5,649 nucleotides of DNA from an uncultured Lachnospiraceae bacterium (lineage in GTDB: Bacteria; Bacillota; Clostridia; Lachnospirales; Lachnospiraceae), in contig CATLGN010000129.1 of the NCBI GenBank assembly GCA_949935685.1, forward strand, positions 1 through 5,649. The letters run 5' to 3'. Positions within the stretch are counted from its first letter, which is position 1. Each line of letters starts with the position of its first letter. Positions 4,851 through 5,649 of this stretch are shown in pieces. Made by a program: the position numbers and the translations under genes. Under the pieces are notes generated by a model. The model was not told where the DNA came from. It did not search any database and worked only from the letters and a program-made list of their open reading frames with translations.

Positions 4851-5649
4851 AAAGCAGCGCAAAGAATATCCAGATGACTACTTATGAAGAATTGCTCTCT
4901 GGGGGAAACCTCGTGGAGCCGGGAGGGAATGGGAACGTGCAGGAAATCCCACTTTCGGAACTGTTCCCCTTCAAAGGCCACCCGTTTAAGGTGCTGGATG
5001 ATGAAACCATGCAGGACACGGTGGAAAGCGTAAAGACATACGGCGTCATTGTCCCCGGCATTGTAAGGCCGCGCGCAGAGGGAGGCTATGAACTGATTGC
5101 CGGGCACAGGCGCAGGCACGCTTCGGAACTGGCAGGGAAAGCCACTATGCCGGTAATCGTGCGGGAACTGGATGATGATGAAGCAACGCTGATCATGGTG
5201 GACAGCAACATCCAGAGGGAAAACCTGTTTCCCAGCGAAAAGGCATGGGCGTATAAAATGAAACTGGACGCACTGAAGCATCAGGGCGTAAAGGACACTT
5301 CTCGACAACTTGGCGAGAAGTACAGCGTGGATGCGCTGAGTGAAAATTCCAATGACAGCGCCCGGAACATCCACCGTTTTATCCGGCTGACAGAGCTTCT
5401 CCCGGAACTGCTCCAGATGGTGGACGATAAGAAGCTGCCCTTTAACCCTGCCGTGGAACTGTCCTACCTGACGCGGGAGCAGCAGGGGGAACTTATGGAA
5501 GTTATGGGGGAATTACAGGCCGTTCCTTCGCTGGAACAGGCGAAACGCCTGAAAAAGTACAGCCAGGAGGGGAAACTGGACAGGAACGTGGTGGATGCCA
5601 TCCTGACGGAGGAGAGGCCCGCGCCTGTGCAGGTGACGTTAAAGAATGA
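4847..5649 (+). CDS. parB: ParB/RepB/Spo0J-family partition protein, 3'-truncated by window edge
   Basis: The ATG at 4847 overlaps the parA stop (ATGA), and the frame stays open to the window end: 267 codons plus two bases, with no stop, so the C-terminus is missing. ParB proteins bind a centromere-like site (parS), act as CTP-dependent clamps and stimulate ParA. Visible parts are an N-terminal ParB/sulfiredoxin-like domain with HPFKVLDDE (residues 45-53), the CTP-binding GxxRxxA motif as GHRRRHA (86-92), and SNIQRENL (120-127), the counterpart of the usual ENxQRE box. A helix-turn-helix region follows at about 150-181, then RLTELLPELLQMVDDKKLPF and NPAVELSYL. The family commonly runs longer, so a C-terminal segment probably lies beyond the window. 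Co-translation with parA by start-stop overlap is expected. A near-perfect palindrome lies over residues 151-159 and uses codons found nowhere else in the visible gene. Confidence 0.9.
   Translation, partial: MKSSAKNIQMTTYEELLSGGNLVEPGGNGNVQEIPLSELFPFKGHPFKVLDDETMQDTVESVKTYGVIVPGIVRPRAEGGYELIAGHRRRHASELAGKATMPVIVRELDDDEATLIMVDSNIQRENLFPSEKAWAYKMKLDALKHQGVKDTSRQLGEKYSVDALSENSNDSARNIHRFIRLTELLPELLQMVDDKKLPFNPAVELSYLTREQQGELMEVMGELQAVPSLEQAKRLKKYSQEGKLDRNVVDAILTEERPAPVQVTLKN
5297..5321. repeat. 25-bp near-perfect palindrome inside parB
   Basis: The left arm ACTTCTCGACAA (5297-5308) and right arm TTGGCGAGAAGT (5310-5321) are inverted repeats matching at 11 of 12 positions around a single central C. 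The only CAA (Gln) and only CGA (Arg) codons among the 267 visible parB codons both fall in this site, against 13 CAG and a mix of AGG, CGG, CGC and CGT elsewhere. This hints at selection on the DNA as well as the protein. It does not resemble the Spo0J parS consensus. Possible roles are a centromere for this ParB, an operator or another protein-binding site. Only one copy is seen in the window. Confidence 0.6.

Noticed and set aside
4089..5374. Minus-strand frames of 198-257 codons opposite parA and parB.
   Set aside because: The + strand genes have unmistakable motifs, and the opposite frames have no family features or ribosome binding sites.

Overview
The window looks like chromosome from a Clostridia bacterium, most likely Lachnospiraceae or a close relative. 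It meets what appears to be the leading end of an integrated conjugative or other mobilizable element. This assignment rests on protein style (a Clostridia-type HtpG, a Csp-like subtilase, and a SymE-like/DUF5348/ParA/ParB cassette), Gram-positive ribosome binding sites and moderate GC. No rRNA or other marker is present to confirm it.

Region 1 (2-3079) looks like host sequence. It holds the C-terminal two thirds of the chaperone HtpG, which carries an unusually long acidic insert, followed after a 93-base gap by a 579-residue subtilisin-family (S8) protease with an intact Asp/His/Ser triad.

Region 2 (3061-3379) is a 300-base, AT-richer junction with no convincing gene but dense structure. 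A 140-bp MITE-like insert (3068-3207) has perfect 10-bp terminal inverted repeats and 7-bp flanking direct repeats, and it supplies the stop codon of the protease gene. A 15-16 bp motif occurs three times (two direct copies, one inverted), and two copies form the arms of a long RNA-compatible hairpin at 3286-3346. A good minus-strand promoter lies over the start of the next gene.

Region 3 (3380-5649) is a tightly packed + strand operon: a SymE-like AbrB-fold protein, a DUF5348 protein, a ParA-type ATPase with a divergent Walker A, and a ParB-type CTPase/DNA-binding protein that is still open at the window's end. Gene junctions are short or overlapping. The stop/RBS/start junctions before DUF5348 and before parA share the same 10-bp sequence and spacing, which suggests translational coupling. 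ParA and ParB would act together to stabilise or segregate the element. A near-perfect 25-bp palindrome inside parB, built with codons otherwise unused in that gene, is a candidate cis-acting site.

The most interesting signals are the layered junction (MITE-like insert, three-copy motif, hairpin and antisense promoter at a SymE-like gene) and the palindrome inside parB.
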